33,898 nucleotides of DNA from Alkaliphilus sp. NP8 (GCA_015978205.1 JADWMM010000048.1:1-33898), one strand, 5' to 3'. Shown: positions 16,984 to 25,704, numbered from the stretch's first letter. The notes: generated from the letters alone by a model not told the origin. Translations and numbers: made by a program.

Positions 16984-17604
16984 TTGTATATAAAAAATCC
17001 TATGAAAATTGAAAACAAAAGCATGGATATAATTGAAGAAGTAATGGGAGATACATTTTTTACTGAAGAAGAAGCTATTGTTGCAAAAAGAATGATTCAC
17101 ACAACTGGAGATTTTGATTATAGAAAAATAATCGTATTTAAAAATGATTTTATAAAAGAGGCTAAAGAAGGTATAAGAGCTGGAGGAAAAATATTTACAG
17201 ATACTAAAATGGCTTCTATGGGCATAAATAAAACTGCATTATCGAAAGCAAATTGTGAGCTAAAATACTTTATAGATGATGAAAGAGTTTTTGCACTATC
17301 TAAGGAGCTAGCTACAACAAGGTCCGCATGTGCAGTAGATTTAGCAGTAGCAGAGGGAATAGACATGTTTGTAATAGGTAATGCTCCAACAGCTTTATTT
17401 AGACTTTTAGAGCTAGTTAAAGAGGGCAAGGCAAATCCTAAATTTATAGTAGGAGTACCTGTAGGCTTTGTAGGAGCTGCCGAGTCCAAAGAATATTTAA
17501 GAGAGTTTCAAATACCTAATATAACAACAGTAGGTACTAAAGGAGGTAGCAATGTAGCAGCATCTATAATTAATGCCTTGTTATATATGGAGGTTGGAAG
17601 ATAA
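16984..17604 (+). CDS. cbiC: Cobalt-precorrin-8 methylmutase CbiC
   Basis: Moves the methyl group from C11 to C12 to give cobyrinic acid, the last ring-forming step. 206 aa. The catalytic His39 lies in RMIHTTGDFDY. The family stretch VKEGKANPKFIVGVPVGFVGAAESKE is present. It starts at TTG 16984, 7 nt after AGGAGG; the in-frame ATG seven codons on lacks a site. Its stop overlaps the cbiD start by one base. Confidence 0.95.
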   Translation: MYIKNPMKIENKSMDIIEEVMGDTFFTEEEAIVAKRMIHTTGDFDYRKIIVFKNDFIKEAKEGIRAGGKIFTDTKMASMGINKTALSKANCELKYFIDDERVFALSKELATTRSACAVDLAVAEGIDMFVIGNAPTALFRLLELVKEGKANPKFIVGVPVGFVGAAESKEYLREFQIPNITTVGTKGGSNVAASIINALLYMEVGR

Positions 17605-18674
17605 TGTTAGATATGTATGTAATAAAGGAAGGGAAAAGATTAAGATGCGGCTATACTACAGGATCTTGTGCAACAGCTGCAGCAAAGGCAGCAGCTATAA
17701 TGCTCGAGTCAGGTAACATAGTAAAGTTTGTTGAAATAGATACACCGGCAGATATTAGATTAAAATTAGAGGTACATAATCAAAAATTAGATAAAGATAA
17801 AGCTTCTTGTTCTATTATAAAGGATGCCGGTGACGACCCTGATAATACAGATGGTATTGAAATATTTGCAGAAGTTAAGAAAAGAGAAGATGGTAAGGTA
17901 AATATTGATGGTGGAGATGGTATTGGAAGAATAGTCAGAAAGGGCTTGTTTGGAGAGATAGGTCAATCTGCAATTAATCCAGTACCACTTAAAATGATAG
18001 AAAAAGAGGTAAGAGATGTTTCAAATAGTGGATATGATGTAATAATATATGCACCACAAGGTGAGATAATTGCAAAAAAAACCTTTAATGCAAATATAGG
18101 AATTGAAGGTGGTATTTCTATAATTGGTACTAAAGGAATAGTTTATCCTATGTCAGAGGATGCACTGATTAAAACCATATATATGGAAGTTGATATGGTA
18201 GAGGAAACCTATGGATTAGATAATATTATTCTAGTACCGGGTAATTATGGTGAAAAGATATCAGATGGATTAGGGTTATCTGAAGGTAGGGTTAAAATAT
18301 CTAATTATATAGGAGATAGTATTTTATACATTTACAATAAAGGATTTAAGTCAATGACTTTAGTAGGTCATATAGGGAAGTTTTCTAAGCTATCAGTAGG
18401 TGTTTTCAATACTCATAGTAAGGTATGCGATGGCAGAAGGGAAGCTTTTATATACTATTTAGCCCTAATGGGAGCCCCTAGAGAATTATTAGATAAGGTA
18501 AACAATGCAATTACAGCAGAGGAAGGGCTAAATATTTGTATTGAAGCAGGCTACAGTGAAATTGTTAAAAACATGGAACGTGGAGCAGAAGAAAAAATAA
18601 GAAAATATTTAAAGGATGAAGATTATCCAGTGAAGGTAATTATTTATTCAATGGAAAGAGGTGTTGATATATGA
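17604..18674 (+). CDS. cbiD: Cobalt-precorrin-5B C1-methyltransferase CbiD
   Basis: Methylates C1 of the corrin ring using SAM in the anaerobic route. 356 aa with the diagnostic N-terminal RCGYTTGSCATAAAKAA, SCSIIKDAGDDPDNTDG, and GGDGIGRIVRKG. It overlaps cbiC by one base and cbiE by four (ATGA). CbiD has a fold unlike the other methyltransferases, so there is no close family to confuse it with. Confidence 0.96.
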   Translation: MLDMYVIKEGKRLRCGYTTGSCATAAAKAAAIMLESGNIVKFVEIDTPADIRLKLEVHNQKLDKDKASCSIIKDAGDDPDNTDGIEIFAEVKKREDGKVNIDGGDGIGRIVRKGLFGEIGQSAINPVPLKMIEKEVRDVSNSGYDVIIYAPQGEIIAKKTFNANIGIEGGISIIGTKGIVYPMSEDALIKTIYMEVDMVEETYGLDNIILVPGNYGEKISDGLGLSEGRVKISNYIGDSILYIYNKGFKSMTLVGHIGKFSKLSVGVFNTHSKVCDGRREAFIYYLALMGAPRELLDKVNNAITAEEGLNICIEAGYSEIVKNMERGAEEKIRKYLKDEDYPVKVIIYSMERGVDI

Positions 18675-19267
18675 TAACTGTAGCTGGAGTTGGACCAGGA
18701 AACCCTAAATATTTGACTGTAGAAGTAAAAGAAGCAATAGAAAAAGCGGAATGTGTTTTAGCATTTGGAAGAGTTTCAAAATCCTTAAGTAGCATACGTA
18801 AGGGGTTTATTCAGGTAAATAGGGTTGATGAAATAATTAAGTATACAAATATCCATGAAGATTTATTACTATTAGCATCTGGAGACCCAAATTTTTATGG
18901 TGTTGTAGAGTTTCTTAAAAGAAAGAATGTATTAATCAAAAGAGTATTGCCAGGGATTTCTTCTTTTCAATATATGGTGTCAAAGCTAGAGAAAAGCTGG
19001 CAAAATGCTAAGTTTGTATCATTGCATGGTAGAGAAGAATCCTTAGAAGAAGTAAGGGAAAATAATTTAGTAATAATGCTTACAGATAAGGAAAATAGCC
19101 CTTCTTATATATCTAAAAAACTATCGACTTTAGGTATAAAAGGAACTATGTATATTGGTTTTAATTTATCTTATGCTGATGAAGAAATTATAAAAATAAA
19201 TATAGGGGAAGAAGTAGAAGATATTTCAACTCTATCGGTGGTGGTAATTGAAAATGAAATGGATTAA
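18671..19267 (+). CDS. cbiE: Cobalt-precorrin-7 C5-methyltransferase CbiE
   Basis: SAM-dependent methyltransferase of the tetrapyrrole methylase family, acting at C5 together with CbiT. 198 aa with the N-terminal TVAGVGPGNPKYLTVE loop, LLASGDPNFYGV, and LPGISSFQYM. In some bacteria CbiE and CbiT are fused as CobL; here they are separate overlapping genes, CbiE ending 14 bp inside the cbiT frame. Confidence 0.93.
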   Translation: MITVAGVGPGNPKYLTVEVKEAIEKAECVLAFGRVSKSLSSIRKGFIQVNRVDEIIKYTNIHEDLLLLASGDPNFYGVVEFLKRKNVLIKRVLPGISSFQYMVSKLEKSWQNAKFVSLHGREESLEEVRENNLVIMLTDKENSPSYISKKLSTLGIKGTMYIGFNLSYADEEIIKINIGEEVEDISTLSVVVIENEMD

Positions 19268-19808
19268 AGATGAAGAATTTATAAGAGGGAATATACCTAT
19301 GACTAAGTTTAATGTAAGAATTCTTACTATAGGATACTTAGCTATTAAAGCAGGAGATAAACTTTTAGATATAGGGGCAGGAACTGGCTCTATATCTGTA
19401 GAAGCAGCATTTCATGGTGTAGAGGTCTGGGCCATAGAGAGAGAAAAAGAAGGAATAGATTTAATAAATAAAAATAAAAACAAGTTTGGAGTAAATGTTA
19501 ATATAATACATGGCCAAGCTCCAAAAGATTTACCTAATATTAAATTTAATAAATGCTTTATAGGTGGAAGTGGTGGAAATCTAGAACAAATATTTAGTTA
19601 TTTAGATGAAAACCTTGAAGCTAATGGGATTCTTTGTGGGAATTTTATTACACTTAAAAATTTAAATCAATTTATAGAGCTACTTAATAAATATAAATAC
19701 AGTGATATAGAAACCCAGTTAATACAAACATCCTATGTAGATAAAATTGGATTAATGAAGGGAAATAACCCTATATTTATAATAAAAGGAGTGAAAAATA
19801 ATGATTAG
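19254..19808 (+). CDS. cbiT: Cobalt-precorrin-6B C15-methyltransferase (decarboxylating) CbiT
   Basis: Methylates C15 and decarboxylates the C12 acetate side chain. 184 aa with a class I SAM fold: motif I LLDIGAGTGSISVEAA at about 37-52, then the acidic strand end VWAIERE. ATG 19254 is chosen because GGTGGTGG lies 9 nt upstream; the TTG at 19248 is only 3 nt from that site. It overlaps cbiE by 14 bp and cbiF by 8 bp. Confidence 0.94.
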   Translation: MKWIKDEEFIRGNIPMTKFNVRILTIGYLAIKAGDKLLDIGAGTGSISVEAAFHGVEVWAIEREKEGIDLINKNKNKFGVNVNIIHGQAPKDLPNIKFNKCFIGGSGGNLEQIFSYLDENLEANGILCGNFITLKNLNQFIELLNKYKYSDIETQLIQTSYVDKIGLMKGNNPIFIIKGVKNND

Positions 19809-20556
19809 CTTTGTCGGGGCTGGACCAGGGAATGTTGATTTAATAACTGTGAAAGGAAGAAGATTATTAGAAGAAGCAGATATTGTTATATATGCAGGAA
19901 GCTTAGTATCAAAGGAACATTTAGATTTTTGCAAAGAAGAAAGCCAGTTATTTAATAGTGCATCAATGACATTAGAAGAAGTAATAGAGACAATGGAAGA
20001 ATCTGTACAAAATGGTTTAAAGGTAGTTAGACTACATACAGGTGATCCTACTATATATGGGGCAATAAGAGAGCAAATGGATATGTTGGATGAGAAGGGA
20101 ATTTTATATGAAGTAGTACCGGGAGTTAGTTCATTTACTGGGGCTTGCTCTTCTATAAAAAAAGAATTTACACTGCCTGATGTCAGCCAAACCATAATAT
20201 TAACTAGAATAGAAGGTAGGACTCCAGTTCCAGAAAAAGAGGATTTAGAAAAACTAGCTGCTCATAAGGCATCTATGGCAATATTCTTATCAGTTCAGGA
20301 TATAGATAGAGTTGTAGAAAAATTAGTAAGAGGATATAAAAGAGATGATGTGCCTGTTGCAGTAGTATATAAAGCCACCTGGGAAGATGAACATATAATA
20401 ATAGGTAACTTAGGGGATATAGCAGAAAAGGTAAAAAGCAAAGGCATTAATAAAATGGCTCAAATTTTAGTAGGGGATTTTATTGAAGCTGATTATTCAA
20501 GATCAAAGCTATATGATCCCACATTTACACATGAATATAGGAGAGCTTCTAAATGA
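19801..20556 (+). CDS. cbiF: Cobalt-precorrin-4 C11-methyltransferase CbiF
   Basis: SAM-dependent C11 methyltransferase of the tetrapyrrole methylase family. 251 aa with FVGAGPGNVDLITVKG at the N-terminus, RLHTGDPTIYGAI, VVPGVSSFTGACS, and the CbiF-type SQTIILTRIEGRTPVP. It overlaps cbiT by 8 bp and cbiG by 4 bp. Confidence 0.95.
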   Translation: MISFVGAGPGNVDLITVKGRRLLEEADIVIYAGSLVSKEHLDFCKEESQLFNSASMTLEEVIETMEESVQNGLKVVRLHTGDPTIYGAIREQMDMLDEKGILYEVVPGVSSFTGACSSIKKEFTLPDVSQTIILTRIEGRTPVPEKEDLEKLAAHKASMAIFLSVQDIDRVVEKLVRGYKRDDVPVAVVYKATWEDEHIIIGNLGDIAEKVKSKGINKMAQILVGDFIEADYSRSKLYDPTFTHEYRRASK

Positions 20557-21575
20557 AAATAGGTTGCTTTTCTTTTTCAGATAAAGGAAAGGAATTAGGA
20601 GATAAATTAGCCTATCTCAGCAAGATAAATCAAAGTAATTATACAATCTATCATTTTAATAATTCTCAAACCAAAGGTGGAATAAAAAGTTTACTTGAAA
20701 ATGCTTGGGAAGAATATGCTGGCATAATATTTATTTCTGCTACAGGAATAGCAGTAAGAATGAGTTCTTCCTATATAAAACATAAAAGCTTAGACCCAGC
20801 AGTAGTTGTAGTTGATGACTTAGGTAGGTTTTCAATATCTCTATTATCTGGACATTTAGGTGGTGCAAATGAATTAGCACATTGGATTGCAGAAGAAACA
20901 GAAGCAATACCAGTTATTACAACAGCTTCAGATAATAGGGGAATAGAAGCTATAGATATATTTGCTAAGAAAAATAATTATTATATGGAAGATATGAAAT
21001 CTGTTAAGGATATAACCTCAATGATGGTAAATGGAAAAAACATAGGATTTTATTCAGAAATGGATACTGTAATAGACTATGATAATCTTTTAATTATAAG
21101 AGATTTAGAAAATATAGATAGATGGATTGATGGAATTATAGTAATAACATCAAATAAAATAGAGAGTCTAAATATCCCCCATACAATTCTTAGACCAAAG
21201 AATATAAATATAGGTATAGGTTGTAGAAAAGGTATAGAAGGAAAACGAATAATAGAGGCTGTAAAAAATACATTAGAGAAACATAGACTTTCAGAAAAAA
21301 GCATAAAAAATATTGGAACAGTTGAAGTGAAAAAGTATGAAGCTGGTATTTTGGATGCAGCAAAACACTTTAATAGCCAACTTGAAATTTTTACTATAGA
21401 AGAAATAAAAAAAGTAGAAGATAGATTTGAAAAATCTCAGTTTGTTAACGATACCATAGGTGTATATTCAGTTTCAGAGCCTTGTGCCTATTTATTAGGA
21501 GGGCAAATGATATGTGAAAAGAGCAAACATAATGGTATAACAATAGCAATTACAAAGGAGGATAAAAATGGCTAA
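20553..21575 (+). CDS. cbiG: Cobalt-precorrin-5A hydrolase CbiG
   Basis: Opens the delta-lactone of cobalt-precorrin-5A, releasing C20 as acetaldehyde, which is the ring-contraction outcome in anaerobes. 340 aa. An N-terminal domain carries FISATGIAVRMSS, DPAVVVVDDLGRFSISLLSGHLGGANELA is the diagnostic middle segment, and the C-terminal domain begins NIGIGCRKG. It overlaps both neighbours by a few bases. Confidence 0.95.
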   Translation: MKIGCFSFSDKGKELGDKLAYLSKINQSNYTIYHFNNSQTKGGIKSLLENAWEEYAGIIFISATGIAVRMSSSYIKHKSLDPAVVVVDDLGRFSISLLSGHLGGANELAHWIAEETEAIPVITTASDNRGIEAIDIFAKKNNYYMEDMKSVKDITSMMVNGKNIGFYSEMDTVIDYDNLLIIRDLENIDRWIDGIIVITSNKIESLNIPHTILRPKNINIGIGCRKGIEGKRIIEAVKNTLEKHRLSEKSIKNIGTVEVKKYEAGILDAAKHFNSQLEIFTIEEIKKVEDRFEKSQFVNDTIGVYSVSEPCAYLLGGQMICEKSKHNGITIAITKEDKNG

Positions 21576-22290
21576 AATATTCGTAGTAGGAATAGGTCCA
21601 GGTGGAAGAGAGCATATGACTCATAAAGCAGTAGAAGTAATAAAAAAGTGCGATGTAATAGTAGGGTATACCCCTTATATAGAATATTTAGGTGATTTAG
21701 TAGAAGGAAGAGAATTATTTTCTACAGGAATGAGAGGAGAAGTAGAAAGGTGCAAAGCTGCTATTGCGCTTGTTAAAGAAGGCAAAAATACTGCCATAAT
21801 AAGTACTGGAGACGCAGGACTATACGGTATGGCTGGACCTATCCTTGAGTTAGGTGAAGGTATAGAAGTTGAAATAGTACCTGGAGTTACAGCAGCATTT
21901 TCAGCAGCTGCAGAACTAGGTGCACCTATAATGCACGATTACGCATCTATTAGTTTAAGTGATTTGTTAACACCTTGGGAGGTTATAGAAAAAAGAGTAG
22001 AAAAAGCTGCTGAAGCTGACTTTATAATTAGCATATACAACCCAAGGTCTAAAGGTAGAAAAGATCATTTGCAAAAAGTTATAGAAAGAATACTTAATCA
22101 TAGGCATGGAAAGACACCAGTAGGTATAGTTAAAAACTCAGGTCGTGGAGAAAGAGAAATAACTATAACAACATTAAATGAAATTGATTATACAAAGGTA
22201 GATATGCTATGTGTGCTAATTATAGGTAATAGTAATACTTATGTAAAAGATGGACGAATAGTTACACCAAGGGGTTACAACATAGTATGA
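21568..22290 (+). CDS. cbiH: Cobalt-precorrin-3 C17-methyltransferase CbiH
   Basis: Methylates C17 and drives formation of the contracted ring lactone. 240 aa with FVVGIGPGGREHMTHKA, VGYTPYIEYL, ISTGDAGLYGMAGP, and the CbiH/CobJ-specific DYASISLSDLLTPWEVIEKR. Ribosome site AAAGGAGG precedes the ATG inside the end of cbiG. The downstream overlap with cbiJ is ATGA. Confidence 0.95.
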   Translation: MAKIFVVGIGPGGREHMTHKAVEVIKKCDVIVGYTPYIEYLGDLVEGRELFSTGMRGEVERCKAAIALVKEGKNTAIISTGDAGLYGMAGPILELGEGIEVEIVPGVTAAFSAAAELGAPIMHDYASISLSDLLTPWEVIEKRVEKAAEADFIISIYNPRSKGRKDHLQKVIERILNHRHGKTPVGIVKNSGRGEREITITTLNEIDYTKVDMLCVLIIGNSNTYVKDGRIVTPRGYNIV

Positions 22291-23027
22291 TTTGGATAAT
22301 AGGTGGAACAAGTGAATTTAGAAAGCTTATAGATAGAATAAATGATTTAGACAACTATATAGCAACTATAGCAACTGAAGGTGGTAAAGAATTTGTAAGT
22401 ACTAGGAATCTAATAGTAGGTAGAATGCACTACAACGGAATGAATGAGTTTGTACTAAAACACAAAATATCCCTTATAGTAGATCTGTCTCACCCATATG
22501 CAAAGGTAGTATCAGAGAATGCTAGAAAAATAGCAAATGATAGAAGAATAAAGTATATCCGATATGTAAGAGGAAAAACAGATATAACATCTAAAGCAAT
22601 ATATGTTAATAGCTATGAGGAGTGCTATAAGTATATATATGATATTTCAGGAACTGTATTTTTTACTACGGGATCGAAAAATATAGGAGATTTTGAAAGA
22701 GTAAAAGGTGATAACAGATTTATATATAGAATACTTCCCGCAATAGAAAGCATAGAAGAGTGTAGAAAATATAGAGTACAATTAAAAGATATTGTTGCAG
22801 TTTTAGGCCCTTTTTCAAAGGAATATAACAAAATAATGCTAAAGGAATACAAGGCGGACTATTTAGTTACAAAGGATAGTGGAAAGCAAGGTGGCACAAT
22901 AGAGAAGATAGAAGCATGTGAAGAACTAGGTATAGTACCTATAATTATAGGCAGAGAAGATGAAAATGGAATTAATAATTTAGATTTAATAGAGAAACAA
23001 ATTAGGGAACAGGGGGGGGAATTATAA
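22287..23027 (+). CDS. cbiJ: Cobalt-precorrin-6A reductase CbiJ
   Basis: NADH-dependent reduction of the macrocycle before C5/C15 methylation. 246 aa with Rossmann-like IWIIGGTSEFRKL at the N-terminus, IVDLSHPYAKVVSENA, and ILGPF/VAVLGPFSKEYN in the C-terminal half. Near the stop a run of eight G (23012-23019) encodes two glycines and doubles as the ribosome site of the next gene. It overlaps cbiL by one base. Confidence 0.93.
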   Translation: MIWIIGGTSEFRKLIDRINDLDNYIATIATEGGKEFVSTRNLIVGRMHYNGMNEFVLKHKISLIVDLSHPYAKVVSENARKIANDRRIKYIRYVRGKTDITSKAIYVNSYEECYKYIYDISGTVFFTTGSKNIGDFERVKGDNRFIYRILPAIESIEECRKYRVQLKDIVAVLGPFSKEYNKIMLKEYKADYLVTKDSGKQGGTIEKIEACEELGIVPIIIGREDENGINNLDLIEKQIREQGGEL

Positions 23028-23686
23028 TGAAAAAATTATATGGAATAGGAACTGGACCAGGAGATAAAGAGCTCCTGACTTTAAAGGCAGTAAAGACAAT
23101 AAAGGAAGCAAGTGTAATATTTGCTCCTAATAATAAAGGTAAAAATATTGCCTTAGATACAGCTGAAGATTATTTACATAATAAAAAAGTAGTGTTAATA
23201 GATTTTCCAATGGGAAAAGTAGAAAAAGAAGATTACATAAAGGCGGCAGAAATAATATATAATGAAATACCAGAAGGGGAATGTGGAGCATTTTTAACTA
23301 TTGGAGACCCAATGGTATATAGTACATTCATTTATATAGTAGAAGAACTAGAAAATATAAAAATTGATGTAGAAATAGTATCAGGTATACCATCTTTTGT
23401 AGCATCTGCTGCTAGAACAAAAACTCCTTTAACAGTAAAGGGAGATACCTTTATACTATGTGATGAATTTAAAGAAGAACTATTAAATTATGCAGATTCA
23501 ATTTGTATTTTAAAAACCCTAAAAAATAAAGAAAATATATTGAATACTTTTGAAAATAATGATTTTAAGTATAACTATATAAAACGATGCACTTGGAATG
23601 AAGAAAAGGTTTTATCAGAAAGGAAAGATATAATAAAGGATAGTGATTATATTTCGCTTATTTTAGGTAGAAAAACAAGTAAATAG
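23027..23686 (+). CDS. cbiL: Cobalt-precorrin-2 C20-methyltransferase CbiL
   Basis: The first methyltransferase after cobalt insertion, acting at C20. 219 aa, tetrapyrrole methylase fold with YGIGTGPGDKELLTLKA, VIFAPNNKGKNIALDTAED (the family position usually reading P followed by small residues), FLTIGDPMVYSTF, and IVSGIPSFVASAA. It is the last core cbi gene; 91 bp follow before the PP-loop gene. The gene order puts the pathway's first methyltransferase last. Confidence 0.93.
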   Translation: MKKLYGIGTGPGDKELLTLKAVKTIKEASVIFAPNNKGKNIALDTAEDYLHNKKVVLIDFPMGKVEKEDYIKAAEIIYNEIPEGECGAFLTIGDPMVYSTFIYIVEELENIKIDVEIVSGIPSFVASAARTKTPLTVKGDTFILCDEFKEELLNYADSICILKTLKNKENILNTFENNDFKYNYIKRCTWNEEKVLSERKDIIKDSDYISLILGRKTSK

Positions 23687-23777
23687 TAAGAGGGCAGTTA
23701 AACTTTATAAGAAATTCATGATATTTTACTATATTTTTAATTATGAACTGAATTTTACAATGTCAGGAGAGGTTAAT

Positions 23778-24437
23778 ATGAATAAAGAATATAAAGCTTT
23801 TTGTTCTTGGAGTGGGGGAAAGGATTCTTGTCTTGCGCTTTATAGAGCATTAAAAAAAGGAGTTAAAGTAGAATACTTATTTACCATGTTTAATGAAGAA
23901 GGATCAAGAACAAGAAGTCATGGACTTAAACCAGAAATAATGAAAAAGTATTCAGAGCTTTTAGATATGAAGTATATTCATGGAAGAGCAAAGTGGGGAG
24001 AATACGAAAATGTATTTAAGGAAAAAATGATTAAACTTGAAAGTAAAGAAATAAACATGGGTATATTTGGAGACATAGATTTAATAGAGCATAAAGAATG
24101 GATACATAACGCATTGAAACATACTAATATAGAAGTTTTTCATCCTCTTTGGAAAGAAAAGAGAAGCGACGTTATTGAAGAATTTGTTGATAGTGGATTT
24201 AAATCCATAATAAATACTGTAAATGGAGACAAACTCGCAAAAAAATACTTAGGGCGAATATTTGATAAATCATTAATAAAAGAATTTGAAGAACTTGGAA
24301 TAGATCCATGTGGAGAAAATGGAGAATTTCATACAGTAGTAATAGATGGACCAATATTTAAAGAACCACTAAAGTTAAAACAGAAAGAGATAATACAAAT
24401 AAATAAATATTGGATGCTTGATTTAGATTTAGAATAA
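23778..24437 (+). CDS. Diphthine-ammonia ligase-like PP-loop ATPase (COG2102 type)
   Basis: An ATP-pyrophosphatase-fold enzyme expected to adenylate a carboxyl group and form an amide. The PP-loop SWSGGKDSC (about 10-18) binds ATP. FNEEGSRTRSHG and the C-terminal DPCGENGEFHTVV are the signatures of the Dph6/MJ0570 family. 219 aa from ATG 23778, which follows AGGAGAGG; upstream in-frame ATGs at 23718 and 23760 have no site. Diphthamide is not made in bacteria, so the substrate must differ. It lies behind cbiL with no clear terminator between, so co-transcription with corrin genes is likely and a role in corrinoid handling is an inference. Confidence 0.85.
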   Translation: MNKEYKAFCSWSGGKDSCLALYRALKKGVKVEYLFTMFNEEGSRTRSHGLKPEIMKKYSELLDMKYIHGRAKWGEYENVFKEKMIKLESKEINMGIFGDIDLIEHKEWIHNALKHTNIEVFHPLWKEKRSDVIEEFVDSGFKSIINTVNGDKLAKKYLGRIFDKSLIKEFEELGIDPCGENGEFHTVVIDGPIFKEPLKLKQKEIIQINKYWMLDLDLE

Positions 24438-24468
24438 TTATTATAAAAATATATAGTTTATTTTAAGT

Positions 24469-24521
24469 AACACTTGTATGGCACAGAGTATTTTATGACT
24501 TTTGACTTTACAGGTGTTTTT
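24469..24521 (+). terminator. Likely terminator of the cobalamin operon
   Basis: AACACTTGTA (24469-24478) pairs with TACAGGTGTT (24509-24518), one pair being G-U, with a 30-nt loop, then T to 24521. The loop is long, so efficiency is uncertain, but position at the operon end fits. Confidence 0.45.
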
Positions 24522-24603
24522 ATTGTATAAAAAATTATACGTCTTTACATAATAGGTTTTCTAGAAAAAAATTAAATATAAACTTCTTATGTGATATTTA
24601 TTT

Positions 24604-24631
24604 TTGAAATCGGTTAAATATAAGATATAAT
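24604..24631 (+). promoter_or_regulatory. Promoter of mgsA
   Basis: TTGAAA (24604-24609), 16-bp spacer, consensus TATAAT (24626-24631), about 68 bp before the mgsA start. This separates mgsA from the preceding operon. Confidence 0.65.
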
Positions 24632-24698
24632 AAATAATTAATAAAAAATATTCAAGTAGGGTTTAAAATTTAATTAAACAAAGAATAGGAGGATATAA

Positions 24699-25196
24699 AT
24701 GAATACAGTGAATGATTATACGATAGTAAAAATGAAAGAACAAAAAAATATAGCACTTGTTGCTCATGATAATAGAAAAGAAGACTTAATAAATTGGGTA
24801 AAGAAAAATAAAGAAAAGATAGAGAGTCACTTTTTATGTGGAACTGGAACTACTGCTAAACTTATTGCAGATGCTACTGAGTTACCGGTAATAGCTTTTA
24901 AAAGTGGTCCGTTAGGTGGAGACCAGCAAATAGGATCTCGTATAGCAGAAGGAAATATAGATTTCATGGTGTTTTTTTGGGATCCACTAGAAGCTCAGCC
25001 TCATGATCCAGATGTTAAAGCCTTACTTCGTATTGCAGTTTTATATAATATACCTGTTGCAAATAATCGTTCTACAGCAGATTTTTTACTTTCTTCTCCA
25101 TTAATGAATTGCGAGTATGAAAGAAAAATAATCGATTATTCGAAAAAAATAAGTAGCAGAGTTAAAGATTATGGTAAGGATATGTTAGATGATTAG
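24699..25196 (+). CDS. mgsA: Methylglyoxal synthase
   Basis: Converts dihydroxyacetone phosphate to methylglyoxal and phosphate, a bypass that relieves phosphate-starved or sugar-phosphate-loaded glycolysis. 165 aa. Family motifs in order: ALVAHDNRK (His23, Asp24), LCGTGTTAKLI phosphate loop, SGPLGGDQQIG with catalytic Asp75, FFWDPLEAQPHDPDVKALLR with His102. About 15 residues longer at the N-terminus than the shortest members. AGGAGG precedes the ATG, and it has its own promoter. Confidence 0.95.
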   Translation: MNTVNDYTIVKMKEQKNIALVAHDNRKEDLINWVKKNKEKIESHFLCGTGTTAKLIADATELPVIAFKSGPLGGDQQIGSRIAEGNIDFMVFFWDPLEAQPHDPDVKALLRIAVLYNIPVANNRSTADFLLSSPLMNCEYERKIIDYSKKISSRVKDYGKDMLDD

Positions 25197-25271
25197 ATAA
25201 GTGTTGGAGGTTTGATTTTAAATTAGCATAAATAATATTAAGTATTATATGTATTTAAAGGAGGAATGCGT

Positions 25272-25655
25272 TTGAAAAAAGATATATTTGTAACGGTAAT
25301 TAATTGTATGGATGGTAGAATTCAAGAAGCAGTAATAAAGTACATGTCTGAAAAATATGATGTAAATTATATAGATAATATTACAGAGCCAGGTCCGAAT
25401 AAAGTTTTAGCAACGAATGAAGATGCGGAATTGTTAAACAGCATAAAAAGAAAGTTAGATATTTCAATTAATATCCATGGATCTAGAGTAATATCTGTTG
25501 TGGGACATTATGATTGTGCTGGAAATCGAGTTGACTATGAAACTCAAATCAAAGATATTAAGAAATCTATAGACTTATTACAGTCATGGGATTTAGAGGT
25601 AGATGAAATTATCGGATTATGGGTAGATGAAAACTGGAAAGTACATGAGGTTTAA
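25272..25655 (+). CDS. Short beta-carbonic-anhydrase-like protein
   Basis: 127 aa. It keeps all residues of the beta-carbonic anhydrase zinc site: CMDGR (Cys12, Asp14, Arg16) and GHYDC (His79, Cys82). Full enzymes are about 180-220 aa, so this is a minimal version lacking the usual N-terminal arm and C-terminal helices. Residues after the HxxC motif (DCAGN) differ from the common DCGA. TTG 25272 is taken as the start because the AGGAGG site ends 7 nt before it; an in-frame ATG at 25266 lies only 1 nt from that site. CO2 hydration is possible but unproven; it could be a zinc-binding protein with another role. Confidence 0.75.
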   Translation: MKKDIFVTVINCMDGRIQEAVIKYMSEKYDVNYIDNITEPGPNKVLATNEDAELLNSIKRKLDISINIHGSRVISVVGHYDCAGNRVDYETQIKDIKKSIDLLQSWDLEVDEIIGLWVDENWKVHEV

Positions 25656-25704
25656 TAATTTATATTATTTTTAAAATATCTAATAATTGAAAGGAGGATT
25701 ATAA

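Noticed and set aside
19752-20195. 147-aa open frame on the minus strand
   Set aside because: Antisense to cbiT/cbiF, no ribosome site; shadow frame.
23002-23027. Frameshift at the G8 tract in cbiJ
   Set aside because: The frame continues to a stop that overlaps the cbiL start in the usual way, so the reading is consistent as given.
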